Shown here: positions 35,586 to 44,239 of the stretch, piece by piece
How positions within the stretch are numbered: position 1 is the first letter of the stretch
How the letters are laid out: the number at the start of each line of letters is the position of its first letter
Assembly: GCF_030519655.1 (NCBI RefSeq)
Contig: NZ_JAUMIT010000001.1
Span: 434,001 to 498,000, forward strand
DNA length: 64,000 nt
DNA from: Wenyingzhuangia gilva
GTDB taxonomy: Bacteria > Bacteroidota > Bacteroidia > Flavobacteriales > Flavobacteriaceae
Direction of reading: 5' to 3'
Notes under the pieces: model-generated
The model's database searches: none
Seen by the model: only the letters and a program-made list of their open reading frames with translations
Told to the model about the DNA's origin: nothing
Position numbers and translations under genes: made by a program

Positions 35586-36416
35586 TTATTCAGAAAGAAT
35601 AAATTTATATCTGATTAATCCTACTTGCTTGTTCGGAGCATTTCCATCTGGATTCCATTGAGTTGCCATGGCCGCTTTTTTTGCTGGCTCTAATAAACAA
35701 GGACTATTGTTGGTCGTTCCTTTTACCCCAGGTACTGCACTAATTACTTTCCCATTGGTATCTACTTCAATTCTTACCACTACAATTCCCTCTTCATTGC
35801 AATCGGGTTTTCTTATAGGTTTAGATAAAGCTCGTCTTCCTTTTAATAAATAGTTTCCATCTCCTCCTAAACCATCATTTCCGTAATATTTATCACTCTT
35901 TGGATCTCCCGAAGTACTTCCTTTCACCCCTTGTCCCGAATCATCTCCTTCTCCTTGAACCACTTCTCCTTTTGATGGATTTCCAAACAAACTATTCATT
36001 ATACTCTGAGTTTCCTTTGTTGGTGTCGGAGCTTTTTTTTCTACCGGTTTCTCGACCTTTTTTTCTTCTACTTTTTTCTCAGGAGCTTTGACTGTTTTCT
36101 CTATTGTTTTCTCTTTGGGTTTTATCACCGGAGCTTCTGCATCCGCCTGAGTAATGACTTTTTCTGCTACTGTGTTATTTTCAACTTTCTCCGTTACAGG
36201 TTCCGCTTGACTTGGTGTTGGATTGGACTGAATGCTTTCATTCAATTTCGGAGGTCCTGAACCAGTGTCAGATGTTCCAAAATTGATTGCTACTCCATAT
36301 TCTTCTGGTGGATCTAAATATCTTAATCCACAGAAAAACATCAAAAACACCACCAAAACCATGATGACGGCAGTGATGATTGCTGATTGCTTTTGATATG
36401 TGGTTGTAAACATCAT
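35586..36416 (-). CDS. TonB-like energy transducer
   Basis: 276 residues. One membrane helix at about 12-32, a Glu/Pro/Lys-rich spacer at about 85-140 (repeats of EKK/VEKP type) that can span the periplasm, a Gly-rich stretch at about 150-190, and a C-terminal TonB-type domain (IVVVRIEVDTNGKVISAVPG, then KQVGLIRYKFILSE). Works with ExbB/ExbD to power outer-membrane transport. It lies 3 bp after exbD. Two Cys (PDCNEEG and SPCLL) lie in the C-terminal domain. A TolA role in a Tol-Pal system is less likely but open. Confidence 0.88.
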   Translation of the reverse strand: MMFTTTYQKQSAIITAVIMVLVVFLMFFCGLRYLDPPEEYGVAINFGTSDTGSGPPKLNESIQSNPTPSQAEPVTEKVENNTVAEKVITQADAEAPVIKPKEKTIEKTVKAPEKKVEEKKVEKPVEKKAPTPTKETQSIMNSLFGNPSKGEVVQGEGDDSGQGVKGSTSGDPKSDKYYGNDGLGGDGNYLLKGRRALSKPIRKPDCNEEGIVVVRIEVDTNGKVISAVPGVKGTTNNSPCLLEPAKKAAMATQWNPDGNAPNKQVGLIRYKFILSE

Positions 36417-36419
36417 AAA

Positions 36420-36812
36420 TTATTGACCTTTTACCGCTAAAATCATTTTGATTTTGTTTCTATTTGCAATATCTATGACTTGCATGATATTTTTATAAGG
36501 TGATTCTTGATCTCCTCTAATGACTAAAGATCCCTCTTTGGTTGATGACATTTTTGTTAACAAAGAATTCTCTAATTGATTGAATTCTATCTTATCGGCA
36601 TCTATAAAATAATTACCGTCTTTGGTAATAGAAACGGATACAATTCCTTTGTTTTCTGTTTTGCCTCCTGCTTTTGGCAATAAAACATCAATGGCGTTTA
36701 CTGTGACCAAGGTAGATGCTAGCATGAAGAATATTAACAGCAAAAACACGATGTCTGTCATAGACGACATGTTAAAATCTGCACTTACTTTATTTCTACT
36801 TCTGATGTTCAT
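36420..36812 (-). CDS. exbD: ExbD/TolR biopolymer transport protein
   Basis: 130 residues: short cytoplasmic N-terminus, one membrane helix (MTDIVFLLLIFFMLASTLVTV, about 17-37) with the conserved Asp of the proton path at the start, and a periplasmic domain. Immediately followed by the TonB gene. Its usual neighbour exbB is 677 bp upstream, separated by a repeat island. Confidence 0.92.
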   Translation of the reverse strand: MNIRSRNKVSADFNMSSMTDIVFLLLIFFMLASTLVTVNAIDVLLPKAGGKTENKGIVSVSITKDGNYFIDADKIEFNQLENSLLTKMSSTKEGSLVIRGDQESPYKNIMQVIDIANRNKIKMILAVKGQ

Positions 36813-37489
36813 ATTTCTATGTTGATTTTTTAATCTGTTTAATTGTTGAATACTAATAAATCTTCATCATTGTGTCACAGTTTTCTTCTTGATGTTTTTT
36901 ATTTTGTCTTGATACTTCGACTACGCTCAACACAAGTCGCTCAATGACCAATTTTGTTCAGTGGTCGATGCTCGACTAGCTATGAGCTTTTGTTTTTATT
37001 CCCTAACTACTTCTCGATACTAATTTCTTCCATTTCTTTTCAGAAATTAACTCGAAGTGACATTGTTTGATTACTCTATTTTTTAATTATTCCTCCTCTC
37101 TTAAATTTTAGGAACTCGTGGTTGCATTATTTTCACTATAACAATTTTATCAACATTCAAACAGCCTAAAATTTTCAAGAGAGCTCTCTGCAAATATTAC
37201 GGATTTATTAATTATGCCAAGGTTCTCCTCTTTATTCATTTATTTAATTTTCGTTCTGTATACTAGTTTCAAAAATTCAATCGAAGTGACATTGTTTGTT
37301 TAAGGTTTCACTTGCTTTTCCCTATGTTTTTTCCTCATCTCGACTGACTTCGATAAGCGGTGTTTGGTGTTCGAGAATCGCATCTCGCCTTACTTCGACA
37401 AGCTCAGCAACCGCCGCTCGGTGACCATTATTGATTCAACGACTCCGCTCGATGCCCCCGCTTAATAACCAAATATAAAACCTTAATAC
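36813..37489. repeat. Repeat island between exbB and exbD
   Basis: 677 bp with no credible gene. It contains GCTCGATGACC-type elements (36907-36950, 37335-37370, 37381-37425, 37435-37455), a hairpin repeat at 37011-37063, a truncated one at 37251-37291 and the 18-bp element at 37095-37112 shared with 32865-32882. Confidence 0.8.
37011..37063 (+). repeat. Hairpin-type interspersed repeat, copy 5
   Basis: TTCTCGATACTAATTTC, a diverged middle, then GAAATTAACTCGAAGTGACAT followed by TGTTTG. A shortened form (GTATACTAGTTTC, AAATTCAATCGAAGTGACAT) is at 37251-37291. Confidence 0.75.
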
Positions 37490-38173
37490 TTACACGGGTT
37501 CGTTTAGTAAATCTAAAAACTCTACTGAAGTAGCTTCCATATGATAAATAACCTTATCTGTTCTTACTACTAAATGGTTATAGGCGATGTAAGAAATAAT
37601 CCCGACAATTAGTCCACCTACGGTAGTTGTCATCGCTGTATATAAACCATCAGACAACATTTTAATATCTATTTGTCCACCAGCATTGGCTATTTCATGA
37701 ATAGAAACAATCATCCCAATTACGGTTCCTAAGAACCCAATCATAGGTGCTGCTCCAGAAATGGTTGCCAAAACACTTACGTTTTTTTCTAATTTATAAA
37801 TCTCTAGTTTTCCTGCATTTTCAATAGCTGTATTGATATCTTCTAAGGGCTTCCCTATTCTAGAAATTCCTTTTTGCACCAAATTCGCCACTGGTAAATC
37901 AACCTTCGTACATAACATTTTGGCAGCCTCTATATTTCCAGCGCTAATTTGCTCCCTAATTTGGTTCATAAAGTTTTTATCTACCTTATTGGCTGCTTTA
38001 ATGGCTAAAAATCTTTCAATGTATATGTAAACCGCTACTACTAGTAAAACAAATAAAATTCCCATAATAATTTGCCCACCAGTACCTCCATCCATGATTA
38101 ACTGAACGATTGATATGGTTTTTTCTTGACTTGCCTCTACTAGTGGCAAAACTTCTTCTTGATTCTGAATCAT
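37490..38173 (-). CDS. exbB: ExbB/TolQ/MotA-family proton channel protein
   Basis: 227 residues. An N-terminal extension with one membrane helix at about 35-55, then the conserved MotA/TolQ/ExbB domain with two long helices (LATISGAAPMIGFLGTVIGM and TAMTTTVGGLIVGIISYIAY). Forms the inner-membrane proton channel with ExbD. Full length; the start is well placed. It normally lies directly before exbD but here a repeat island intervenes, though both are on the minus strand and could still be co-transcribed. Confidence 0.92.
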   Translation of the reverse strand: MIQNQEEVLPLVEASQEKTISIVQLIMDGGTGGQIIMGILFVLLVVAVYIYIERFLAIKAANKVDKNFMNQIREQISAGNIEAAKMLCTKVDLPVANLVQKGISRIGKPLEDINTAIENAGKLEIYKLEKNVSVLATISGAAPMIGFLGTVIGMIVSIHEIANAGGQIDIKMLSDGLYTAMTTTVGGLIVGIISYIAYNHLVVRTDKVIYHMEATSVEFLDLLNEPV

Positions 38174-38231
38174 AATTATAAATGCTTATTTATGTAACGA
38201 AAATACAATTTATTATTGCATCTCCATAAAC

Positions 38232-38263
38232 AAAAAAAGGAACCTTATTCCTAAGGTTCCTTT
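38232..38263 (-). terminator. Terminator of nhaB
   Basis: A 12-bp stem AAAGGAACCTTA / TAAGGTTCCTTT with loop of four, followed on the minus strand by seven T. Could also serve the plus strand. Lies between nhaB and exbB. Confidence 0.85.
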
Positions 38264-38283
38264 TTGATATTTTGACTTATTGA

Positions 38284-39747
38284 TTACAATACAATTCTCA
38301 CCATTATGTACCCAACTCCTCCTAATACAATGGTATATGGCAAAGCCATTTTTACCATCGTACCGTATGATAGATTGATTAATGGTGCCAATGCAGAAGT
38401 TAGTAAAAACAAAAACGCTGCTTGTCCGTTTGGCGTTGCTACACTCGGTAAATTTGTTCCTGTGTTAATGGCAATTGCTAAATGTTCAAAATGCTCTCTA
38501 GAAATCGCTCCAGATTTAAACGCTTGTTCTACTTCACTAATGTAAACAGTTGCTACAAATACGTTATCACTAATTGCAGACAACACCCCGTTAGCTATAT
38601 AAAACAATCCTGGTTGAGATTCAGGACTTTGTTGTAATGCCCAATGTACAATTGGAGAAAATAAATGTTGATCGTGAATCATAGCTACCACCACAAAGAA
38701 AACCACTAATAGACCCGTAAAAGGTAAAGCTTCTTCAAAAGCATGTCCAATTTGGTGCTCATCAATAATTCCCATGAACGCTGTTTGTAAAATAATTAAA
38801 GCCAATCCAATAAGACCTACTGGAGCAATGTGTAAAGCCAAACCAGCAATTAATAATATTGCAGCAGTTCCTTGTACTATTAAAGCATATTTCTCTTTTG
38901 ATGTTCTCTTTGCATCTTCTTCTTTAGCGTATCCCTGAATAATTTGATCTGCAATTCTTGGTAATTTTGCTCCAAACCCAAATGTACCAGTTACTTCTAA
39001 AAGCACGGTAGTTAATAAACCACAAACCAATACAGGCATCGTAATAGGTGCCATGTGTACAAAAAATTCAACAAAATTAGACCCTAATCTTTCTCCAATC
39101 AATAAGTTTTGAGGCTCTCCTACCAAAGTACAAACTCCTCCTAAGGCAGTACCAACTACCCCGTGCATGATTAAACTTCTTAAGAAACTTCTAAATTGTT
39201 CTAAAGTCTCTCCGCTTAATTCATTTTTATCTAAAATACCATCACCATTATAATCACTAAAATTTGAGTGAATCTTGTGATAAATCCCATAAAATCCAAC
39301 TGCTACACTAATTAATACCGCTGTTACCGTTAAAGCATCTAAGAAAGCAGATAATAAAGCTGCTAAAAAAACAAACAGTAAAGACAATACTATTTTTGAT
39401 TTTATTTTAGTAAAAATTTTACTAAAAATATACATTAATAAAGGTTTCATAAAATAGATTCCCGCTACCATGAACACCAATAATAATAAGACTTCTAAAT
39501 TTTGATCTACTTCATGATATGCCTTCTCTGGTGAAGTTAACCCTAAAACAATGATCTCTATTGCTAACAATCCTCCAGATTGAAGAGGATAACATTTTAA
39601 AGCCATTGCCAAGGTAAAAATAAACTCTCCAATAAATAACCACGCACCTACATGAGGAGCAAAGATTGAAATTGGAATATTTATCAATAAGAAAAATATC
39701 ATTACAAGCTTGAACCACTTAGGGCTAGACCCTAGAAAATATTTCAT
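38284..39747 (-). CDS. nhaB: Na+/H+ antiporter NhaB with an EF-hand-like loop
   Basis: 487 residues, many membrane helices. Segments such as [23 protein letters not shown] (43-65), [19 protein letters not shown] (83-101), [23 protein letters not shown] (135-157), [15 protein letters not shown] and [26 protein letters not shown] match NhaB. It exchanges cytoplasmic Na+ for H+, fitting a marine lifestyle. Between helices, residues 165-176 ([12 protein letters not shown]) form a canonical EF-hand loop; E. coli NhaB has an unrelated hydrophilic stretch there. Single gene with its own terminator. Confidence 0.93.
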   Translation of the reverse strand: MKYFLGSSPKWFKLVMIFFLLINIPISIFAPHVGAWLFIGEFIFTLAMALKCYPLQSGGLLAIEIIVLGLTSPEKAYHEVDQNLEVLLLLVFMVAGIYFMKPLLMYIFSKIFTKIKSKIVLSLLFVFLAALLSAFLDALTVTAVLISVAVGFYGIYHKIHSNFSDYNGDGILDKNELSGETLEQFRSFLRSLIMHGVVGTALGGVCTLVGEPQNLLIGERLGSNFVEFFVHMAPITMPVLVCGLLTTVLLEVTGTFGFGAKLPRIADQIIQGYAKEEDAKRTSKEKYALIVQGTAAILLIAGLALHIAPVGLIGLALIILQTAFMGIIDEHQIGHAFEEALPFTGLLVVFFVVVAMIHDQHLFSPIVHWALQQSPESQPGLFYIANGVLSAISDNVFVATVYISEVEQAFKSGAISREHFEHLAIAINTGTNLPSVATPNGQAAFLFLLTSALAPLINLSYGTMVKMALPYTIVLGGVGYIMVRIVL

Positions 39748-39974
39748 TTTATTTTGTATTTTAAAAATTCGAAAGCTAAAATAACATTTTAATAGTTTTA
39801 CTAGGTATTTATACTTGTTAAAAATTCAGTAATTCCTTTAAAACAACAATTATTTAACAAAGCTGAATTAATTTTACAAATATTTAACAAGGATTCTAAC
39901 ATATGTTTGATTTATCAGTATTAAAACTTCCTTTGACCTATTTAAATCAATATCATTTTTAAAGAAAACCGCTA
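39748..39974. other. Spacer upstream of nhaB
   Basis: 227 bp, very AT-rich, no open frame and no 7-bp array. It must hold the nhaB promoter, but I see no clean TTTG/TAnnTTTG pair. Confidence 0.4.
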
Positions 39975-41024
39975 CTAATTACAAATCACTCCCGAAGCAT
40001 GATCTTTTTTTGCTCCAGTAACACTTGCCAAACAATTTATCGATCCTTCATTTTTTAACAAACCTAACAATCCAAACACCAAAGCCTCTTTGTACTCCAC
40101 TATTTCCTTAGAGGGAATGACCAAGGTTAAACTAGGGTTCAACTGTTGGATTCTTGATATTAAAAAAGAGTGATACGCTCCACCCCCTGTAATCAATACA
40201 GTTCCTTTTTTTAGTTTATTGGTTAACTGATATGCGATATGCTCTACAAAAGTTCTCAGGATATCTCTCTCAGAAATTTTATATTTCTCCAATATAGGAT
40301 ACACCTCATTTTGCAAAAATTCTATTCCAAGAGATTTAGGAGTTGTTGCTTGGTAAAAAGTCAATTGATTCAACTCAGAAAAAAGAGTTTCATTCATTTT
40401 TCCCTTTATAGAAAGTGCTCCATTTTTATCATATTCAAAACCTAATTGATTGGCATAAAAATTTAACACTGTATTAACTGGGCAAATATCAAATGCTTTT
40501 CTCACACCATTTTCATCATAAGATACATTTGAAAATCCTCCTAGATTTAAACAATAATCATATTCTGAAAACAACAATTGGTCTCCTATTGGAACCAAAG
40601 GAGCCCCTTGTCCTCCTAATAAAACATCTTGTTCTCTAAAATTATATATCGTTTTGATATTTGTCTTGCTAAAAATCTCCTCTCCAGAACCAATTTGCAA
40701 AGTATACCCTATTTCAGGCTGATGATGTACTGTATGACCATGAGAAGCAATCAAGTCTACTTTTTTGATTTTATGACGATTGATAAAGCTCAACAATAAT
40801 TCTCCAAAATATCTACCCAATTCCACATCTAAGGATTTTAACTCTTTATGCCCTCTTGGATAAGAAGCAATGTTTTTTAACCGCAACCTCCAATACTCCG
40901 AATAAGGAATGGTCTCTGCCTCTAAGATCTTAAACTTTTTTACTCCCGAAAACTCGGCATACACCAAATCCACTCCATCTAAAGAAGTTCCAGACATGAG
41001 TCCTATTATAAAAGTATTTTCCAC
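39975..41024 (-). CDS. anmK: Anhydro-N-acetylmuramic acid kinase
   Basis: 349 residues. IGLMSGTSLDGVDLVYAEF (8-26) is the AnmK signature; GHTVHHQP and QLGFEYDKNGALSIKG further match, and VLITGGGAYHSFLI holds the C-terminal nucleotide loop. Phosphorylates and opens 1,6-anhydro-MurNAc for cell-wall recycling. Stands alone; a heptad array lies upstream at 41065-41106. Confidence 0.93.
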   Translation of the reverse strand: MENTFIIGLMSGTSLDGVDLVYAEFSGVKKFKILEAETIPYSEYWRLRLKNIASYPRGHKELKSLDVELGRYFGELLLSFINRHKIKKVDLIASHGHTVHHQPEIGYTLQIGSGEEIFSKTNIKTIYNFREQDVLLGGQGAPLVPIGDQLLFSEYDYCLNLGGFSNVSYDENGVRKAFDICPVNTVLNFYANQLGFEYDKNGALSIKGKMNETLFSELNQLTFYQATTPKSLGIEFLQNEVYPILEKYKISERDILRTFVEHIAYQLTNKLKKGTVLITGGGAYHSFLISRIQQLNPSLTLVIPSKEIVEYKEALVFGLLGLLKNEGSINCLASVTGAKKDHASGVICN

Positions 41025-41064
41025 TGTCTATTTTTTGAGATAGAACAATATTAAGGAATAAATT

Positions 41065-41106
41065 GTGAAGTGAGAAGTTAGTAGTTAGGAGTTAGGAGTT
41101 AGGAAA
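41065..41106. repeat. TAGGAGT-type 7-bp array upstream of anmK
   Basis: Six heptads in register: GTGAAGT, GAGAAGT, TAGTAGT, TAGGAGT, TAGGAGT, TAGGAAA. Confidence 0.8.
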
Positions 41107-41163
41107 GTAGTTGTTTTTTACTAAAACTCCAGTACTGACTTTGCTTATATATAGAAAACGGCA

Positions 41164-41193
41164 AAAGCCTTACTGATATATCAGTAAGGCTTT
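41164..41193 (-). terminator. Terminator of the tRNA-Glu/rpsT unit
   Basis: Perfect 15-bp palindrome AAAGCCTTACTGATA / TATCAGTAAGGCTTT, just downstream of the last tRNA-Glu on the minus strand, followed by T-rich sequence. Confidence 0.8.
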
Positions 41194-41195
41194 AG

Positions 41196-41267
41196 TAGTC
41201 CGTAGGGGAATCGAACCCCTGTTACATGGATGAAAACCATGCGTCCTAACCCCTAGACGAACGGACC
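41196..41267 (-). tRNA. tRNA-Glu (TTC)
   Basis: Minus-strand cloverleaf: acceptor GGTCCGT/ACGGACT, anticodon stem CATGG/CCATG around TTTTCAT (anticodon TTC), T-arm AGGGGTTCGATTCCCCT. CCA is not encoded (CTA follows). Identical to the copy at 41566-41637, with rpsT in between. Confidence 0.96.
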
Positions 41268-41279
41268 ATTATATTGTTC

Positions 41280-41531
41280 TTATAAAGAAGCTACGTGCTT
41301 AGTCAATTTAGACTGTAAGTTAGCTGCTTTATTCTTGTGAATAATATTATTCTTAGCTAACTTTTGTAACATCCCTACAACTTTAGACAATTGCCCTTCA
41401 GCTTCTGTCTTGTCTGTCATGTTACGTAAAGCTCTAACAGCGTTTCTAGTTGTCTTGTGCTGGTATTTGTTTCTTACCTGCTTAGCGCTGTTACTTCTTA
41501 TTCTCTTTAATGCTGACTTATGATTTGCCAT
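41280..41531 (-). CDS. rpsT: 30S ribosomal protein S20
   Basis: 83 residues. MANHKSALKRIRSNSAKQVRNK is the S20 N-terminus; the protein is helical and Lys-rich with the C-terminal NKAANLQSKLTKHVASL. Binds 16S rRNA during early small-subunit assembly. It sits between two identical tRNA-Glu genes, 12 and 34 bp away, and is probably part of one transcript from the promoter at 41682-41712 with processing at the tRNA ends. Confidence 0.96.
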   Translation of the reverse strand: MANHKSALKRIRSNSAKQVRNKYQHKTTRNAVRALRNMTDKTEAEGQLSKVVGMLQKLAKNNIIHKNKAANLQSKLTKHVASL

Positions 41532-41565
41532 CTTATTAATGTGTTATCTTATTCAAAAAAAATTG

Positions 41566-41637
41566 TAGTCCGTAGGGGAATCGAACCCCTGTTACATGGA
41601 TGAAAACCATGCGTCCTAACCCCTAGACGAACGGACC
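41566..41637 (-). tRNA. tRNA-Glu (TTC), first copy in the transcript
   Basis: Same 72 bases as 41196-41267 with anticodon TTC and no encoded CCA. Preceded by a strong promoter at 41682-41712. Confidence 0.96.
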
Positions 41638-41681
41638 ATTGCTTTAAGTCTAAAAGCTATTGCTTTTTGCTTTAGCGGTTG

Positions 41682-41712
41682 CAAATATACACACGTTTTG
41701 CAATATCACAAA
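41682..41712 (-). promoter_or_regulatory. Promoter of the tRNA-Glu/rpsT unit
   Basis: On the minus strand TTTG (41712-41709), 19 bp, TATATTTG (41689-41682), then CAACCGCTAA. Very similar downstream sequence to the tRNA-Val promoter at 30516-30545. Confidence 0.75.
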
Positions 41713-41743
41713 GTTTTTGTAAAACTTTTTTAAACTTTTTTTA

Positions 41744-43222
41744 CTAGTAGGCTTTTGCAAACAAAACTCGCTTGTTAGAAGACTTCCCAGTAAACACACA
41801 AAGCCCCTCTTCCTCCTTGAATTCCAAAGGAATACAACGAATAGTTGCTTTTGTTAATTCTTTTATTTTTTCTTCAGTTGCTTCTGTACCATCCCAATGC
41901 GCAGCCACAAAACCACCTTTATTTTCAATTACTTCCTTAAACTCTTCAAAGGTTTCTACATAGGTAATATGATCATCTCTATACTCCAATGCTCTCTTCC
42001 ATAAGTTTTCTTGAATGTCTTTTAACAACTGCTCAATTAACTCAACTGCATCAGACTGTTGAATACTTTGTTTCTCTAAAGTATCTCTTCTCGCCACCTC
42101 TAAGGTACCGTTTTCTAGATCTCTAGCCCCTATTGCAATTCTCACCGGCACTCCTTTTAGCTCATACTCCGCAAACTTCCATCCTGGTTTATGAGTATCC
42201 CTATTGTCAAACTTTACAGATATTCCTTTTGCTTTTAATTCATCTGCAATTACATTTACCTTCTCCGTAATTGCTTGTAATTGCTCTTCCGTTTTATAAA
42301 TAGGCACAATAGCTACTTGAATTGGTGCTAATTTTGGGGGCAACACCAATCCTAAATCATCAGAATGCGTCATAATTAATCCTCCCATCAAACGAGTAGA
42401 CACTCCCCATGAGGTAGACCATACATATTCTTGCTTTCCTTCTTTAGAAGTATACTTTACATCAAAAGCTTTGGCAAAATTCTGCCCTAAAAAATGAGAA
42501 GTCCCAGCTTGTAATGCTTTTCCATCTTGCATCAATGCTTCAATGGTATATGTATCATCTGCTCCTGCAAACCTTTCACTTTCTGATTTTACGCCTTTGA
42601 TAACAGGCATTGCCATAAAGTTTTGAGCAAAATCTGCATACACCTGTTGCATCAATTCAGATTCCTCAATAGCTTCTTGTTTGGTTGCATGTGCCGTATG
42701 TCCCTCTTGCCATAAAAACTCGGCAGTTCTTAAAAACAACCTTGTTCTCATTTCCCAACGCACCACATTCGCCCATTGGTTTATTTTAATAGGTAAATCC
42801 CTATAAGATTCTACCCATCCTTTATAGGTATTCCATATAATTGCCTCACTAGTAGGACGAACTACTAGCTCTTCTTCTAATTTCGCATTTGGATCTACTA
42901 TTAACTTACCAGGGTTTTCGGGATCAGTTTTTAAACGATAATGAGTGACCACAGCACATTCTTTCGCAAAACCTTCTGCATTTTTTTCTTCCGCTTCAAA
43001 TAAACTTTTGGGAACAAACAAAGGAAAATATGCATTTTCATGACCCGTTTCCTTAAACATTCTATCCAACTCCTTCTGCATCATTTCCCATATGGCATAT
43101 CCATAAGGTTTAATCACCATACATCCTCTAACCGCTGAATTCTCAGCCAAATCAGCTTTCACAACCAACTCGTTATACCACTTTGAGTAATCCGTACTCC
43201 TACTTGTTAATTTTGACCCCAT
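41744..43222 (-). CDS. proS: Prolyl-tRNA synthetase (archaeal/eukaryotic type)
   Basis: 492 residues. Class II synthetase with [29 protein letters not shown] (motif 2 region), [16 protein letters not shown] (here [16 protein letters not shown]) and [19 protein letters not shown] (motif 3), followed by the anticodon domain ([12 protein letters not shown]) and a C-terminal domain ending in KAY. It lacks the editing insertion of the bacterial type, as usual for Bacteroidota. Single gene, divergent from the lipoprotein gene at 43335. Confidence 0.95.
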   Translation of the reverse strand: MGSKLTSRSTDYSKWYNELVVKADLAENSAVRGCMVIKPYGYAIWEMMQKELDRMFKETGHENAYFPLFVPKSLFEAEEKNAEGFAKECAVVTHYRLKTDPENPGKLIVDPNAKLEEELVVRPTSEAIIWNTYKGWVESYRDLPIKINQWANVVRWEMRTRLFLRTAEFLWQEGHTAHATKQEAIEESELMQQVYADFAQNFMAMPVIKGVKSESERFAGADDTYTIEALMQDGKALQAGTSHFLGQNFAKAFDVKYTSKEGKQEYVWSTSWGVSTRLMGGLIMTHSDDLGLVLPPKLAPIQVAIVPIYKTEEQLQAITEKVNVIADELKAKGISVKFDNRDTHKPGWKFAEYELKGVPVRIAIGARDLENGTLEVARRDTLEKQSIQQSDAVELIEQLLKDIQENLWKRALEYRDDHITYVETFEEFKEVIENKGGFVAAHWDGTEATEEKIKELTKATIRCIPLEFKEEEGLCVFTGKSSNKRVLFAKAY

Positions 43223-43334
43223 ATATATTTTTTTGGCACAAAAATTGTAATTTTATTAAAATATAAGGCACTAATACCTACAAGGAGCAAAACTACTATT
43301 TTTTGCATTGTTCAACAATAAAAACGCAAGTATT

Positions 43335-44228
43335 ATGAATACCCTAAAAGTTCTATATAATGGTTGGATAAAATACCTATTACTAGGTTGTGTTGCATTT
43401 ATATACACTTCTTGTAGTAGTAATCAATACTATACTTATTACGATGGTATTTATGAAGAACCTGTACATGTACCCAACACTGTTTTTTCCGAAGAGATGA
43501 ATCGTGTGAACGGATTGAATAATATTGAAATTATAGATCCAAGTAATTACCAAATCGTTCCTCAAAATAATGATATCAATCCAAATGCTAACTATCAAAA
43601 CTATACTAATCAAGGTTCATCAGCTTCCCATAATAATTCAAACCCAAATGTAAACATATACATTGACAACAATATGAATCCCTACTGGAACAATGGTTGG
43701 AATGATCCTTACTGGGGAATAAACAATAGATGGAACAGGTACGGATGGAACTCTTTTGGTTGGAATAATTTTTACTGGGGATCAAATTTTTATGATCCTT
43801 TTTACAACTGGGGATGGAACTATCCTTATTATGGCTATGCAACTCCCTATAATAATTGGTATGGTTACGGCTACAACAATTGGAACTGGGGAAGACCTAT
43901 TTATTATGTAGGAACTCAAAGAAACCAGACCTATAGAAACAATAGTAATTCTTACAGAACAAACAGTTCTAACAACAAATACTACAACAACACCAATAAT
44001 AACTCAAATAACAGTAACAGCAAATATTATAATAATAGTAATAGTACTCATAAAACATATAAAAGAGCTGCACCACAAAACACTAACCAGACTCAAACCA
44101 ACAGAACTTACAGCCCACAAACAAATAATACTCCTAGCTATAATAGTTCAAGATCAACAAGAAGCAACAGCTCAAATAGCTCAAGCGGCTCATACAGAAG
44201 TAATAGCAATACCTATAGAAGACGTTAA
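43335..44228 (+). CDS. Asn/Tyr/Trp-rich putative lipoprotein
   Basis: About 297 residues from the ATG at 43335 (MNTLKVLYNGWIKYLLLGCV). An earlier ATG at 43308 lies only 3 bp after a -7-like stretch (TATTTTTTG at 43297-43305), so I prefer 43335. The N-terminus is a signal sequence ending in FIYTSC, a likely lipoprotein Cys. The centre (about 110-190 from this start) is a run of short units with Trp, Tyr, Gly and Asn (NNGW, DPYWG, YGYGYNNW), and the C-terminal 100 residues are Asn/Ser/Tyr/Arg-rich with no domain I know. It lies 12 bp before the porin gene, suggesting a cell-surface role. Confidence 0.8.
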   Translation: MNTLKVLYNGWIKYLLLGCVAFIYTSCSSNQYYTYYDGIYEEPVHVPNTVFSEEMNRVNGLNNIEIIDPSNYQIVPQNNDINPNANYQNYTNQGSSASHNNSNPNVNIYIDNNMNPYWNNGWNDPYWGINNRWNRYGWNSFGWNNFYWGSNFYDPFYNWGWNYPYYGYATPYNNWYGYGYNNWNWGRPIYYVGTQRNQTYRNNSNSYRTNSSNNKYYNNTNNNSNNSNSKYYNNSNSTHKTYKRAAPQNTNQTQTNRTYSPQTNNTPSYNSSRSTRSNSSNSSSGSYRSNSNTYRRR

Positions 44229-44239
44229 AAACAAATCTT

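Noticed and set aside
38284-39747. Initial reading as NhaD
   Set aside because: The helices and the GEPQNLLI and [20 protein letters not shown] segments match NhaB as I know it from E. coli.
43383-43842. Minus-strand open frames opposite the Asn/Tyr/Trp-rich gene
   Set aside because: Low-complexity shadow of the plus-strand coding repeats.
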